Of a stretch of DNA of 64,000 nucleotides, positions 63,991 through 64,000 are shown piece by piece. Within the stretch, counting starts at the first letter, position 1, and each line of letters starts with the position of its first letter. The translations under genes were made by a program, and so were the position numbers. The notes under the pieces are model-generated. The model worked only from the letters and a program-made list of their open reading frames with translations, was not told where the DNA came from and did not search any database. The DNA is from Pseudomonas wuhanensis (GTDB lineage: Bacteria > Pseudomonadota > Gammaproteobacteria > Pseudomonadales > Pseudomonadaceae), in assembly GCF_030687395.1 (NCBI RefSeq), contig NZ_CP117430.1:62001-126000 (forward strand). Direction: 5' to 3'.

Positions 63991-64000
63991 GCAATCGGAG

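Overview
The window looks like the chromosome of a Pseudomonas of the fluorescens group. Gene order follows blocks I know from Pseudomonas: cytochrome c4 / cytochrome c5 / engB / ErsA sRNA / polA / DUF2782 / thrB / znuA-zur-znuCB / katE / metNIQ, then MFS / pstS-pstCAB-phoU / response regulator / M23 peptidase / CorC-like / phoR-phoB / ubiA-ubiC / rubredoxin-rubredoxin reductase / HU. DNA is GC-rich, and the gaps carry many REP-type palindromes (GCGGGCAAGCC family) typical of this group. No tRNA, rRNA, CRISPR array or IS transposase was seen. The species assignment is inference.

Layout. 1-5758: c-type cytochromes, ribosome-assembly GTPase EngB, an ErsA-like sRNA with a sigma-22 type promoter, DNA polymerase I, a DUF2782 protein and homoserine kinase. 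5759-9659: zinc-uptake regulon, with znuA divergent from zur-znuC-znuB, plus a lipoprotein. 9769-11907: large-subunit catalase KatE. 12172-14687: methionine ABC importer metNIQ. 14854-17908: sugar-phosphate mutarotase, acyl-CoA thioesterase and an MHS-type MFS carrier. 18047-31144: the phosphate regulon, with Pho boxes before pstS, pstC and phoB, interleaved with a response regulator, an M23-type protein and a CNNM/CorC protein. 31226-35216: a secreted repeat protein, ubiquinone synthesis (ubiC-ubiA), rubredoxin electron transfer and HU. 35230-48133: an accessory zone of two near-duplicate Rhs/PAAR effectors with different toxin tips, immunity candidates and decayed cassettes. 48152-63990: a type VI secretion (T6SS) cluster. 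The minus-strand operon runs tssA-tssB-tssC-hcp-tae4-immunity-immunity-tssE-tssF-tssG-clpV-vgrG-eag chaperone-rhs. fha and tssJ are divergent, and tssK/L/M presumably lie past the right edge.

The right 29 kb act as one weapon system. TssB/C/E/F/G, ClpV, Hcp and VgrG build, fire and recycle the tube. VgrG with the DcrB/Eag chaperone loads PAAR-Rhs effectors, and a Tae4 amidase with periplasmic immunity proteins sits inside the structural operon. The most informative observations are: (1) a tandem duplication in which the tae4 body was lost but its leader, first codons and a scrap of tssE remain around an orphan immunity gene; (2) two mosaic Rhs genes with swapped tips, the downstream one preceded by a fragment of its lost chaperone; (3) loss of a key aspartate in the proofreading site of DNA polymerase I.
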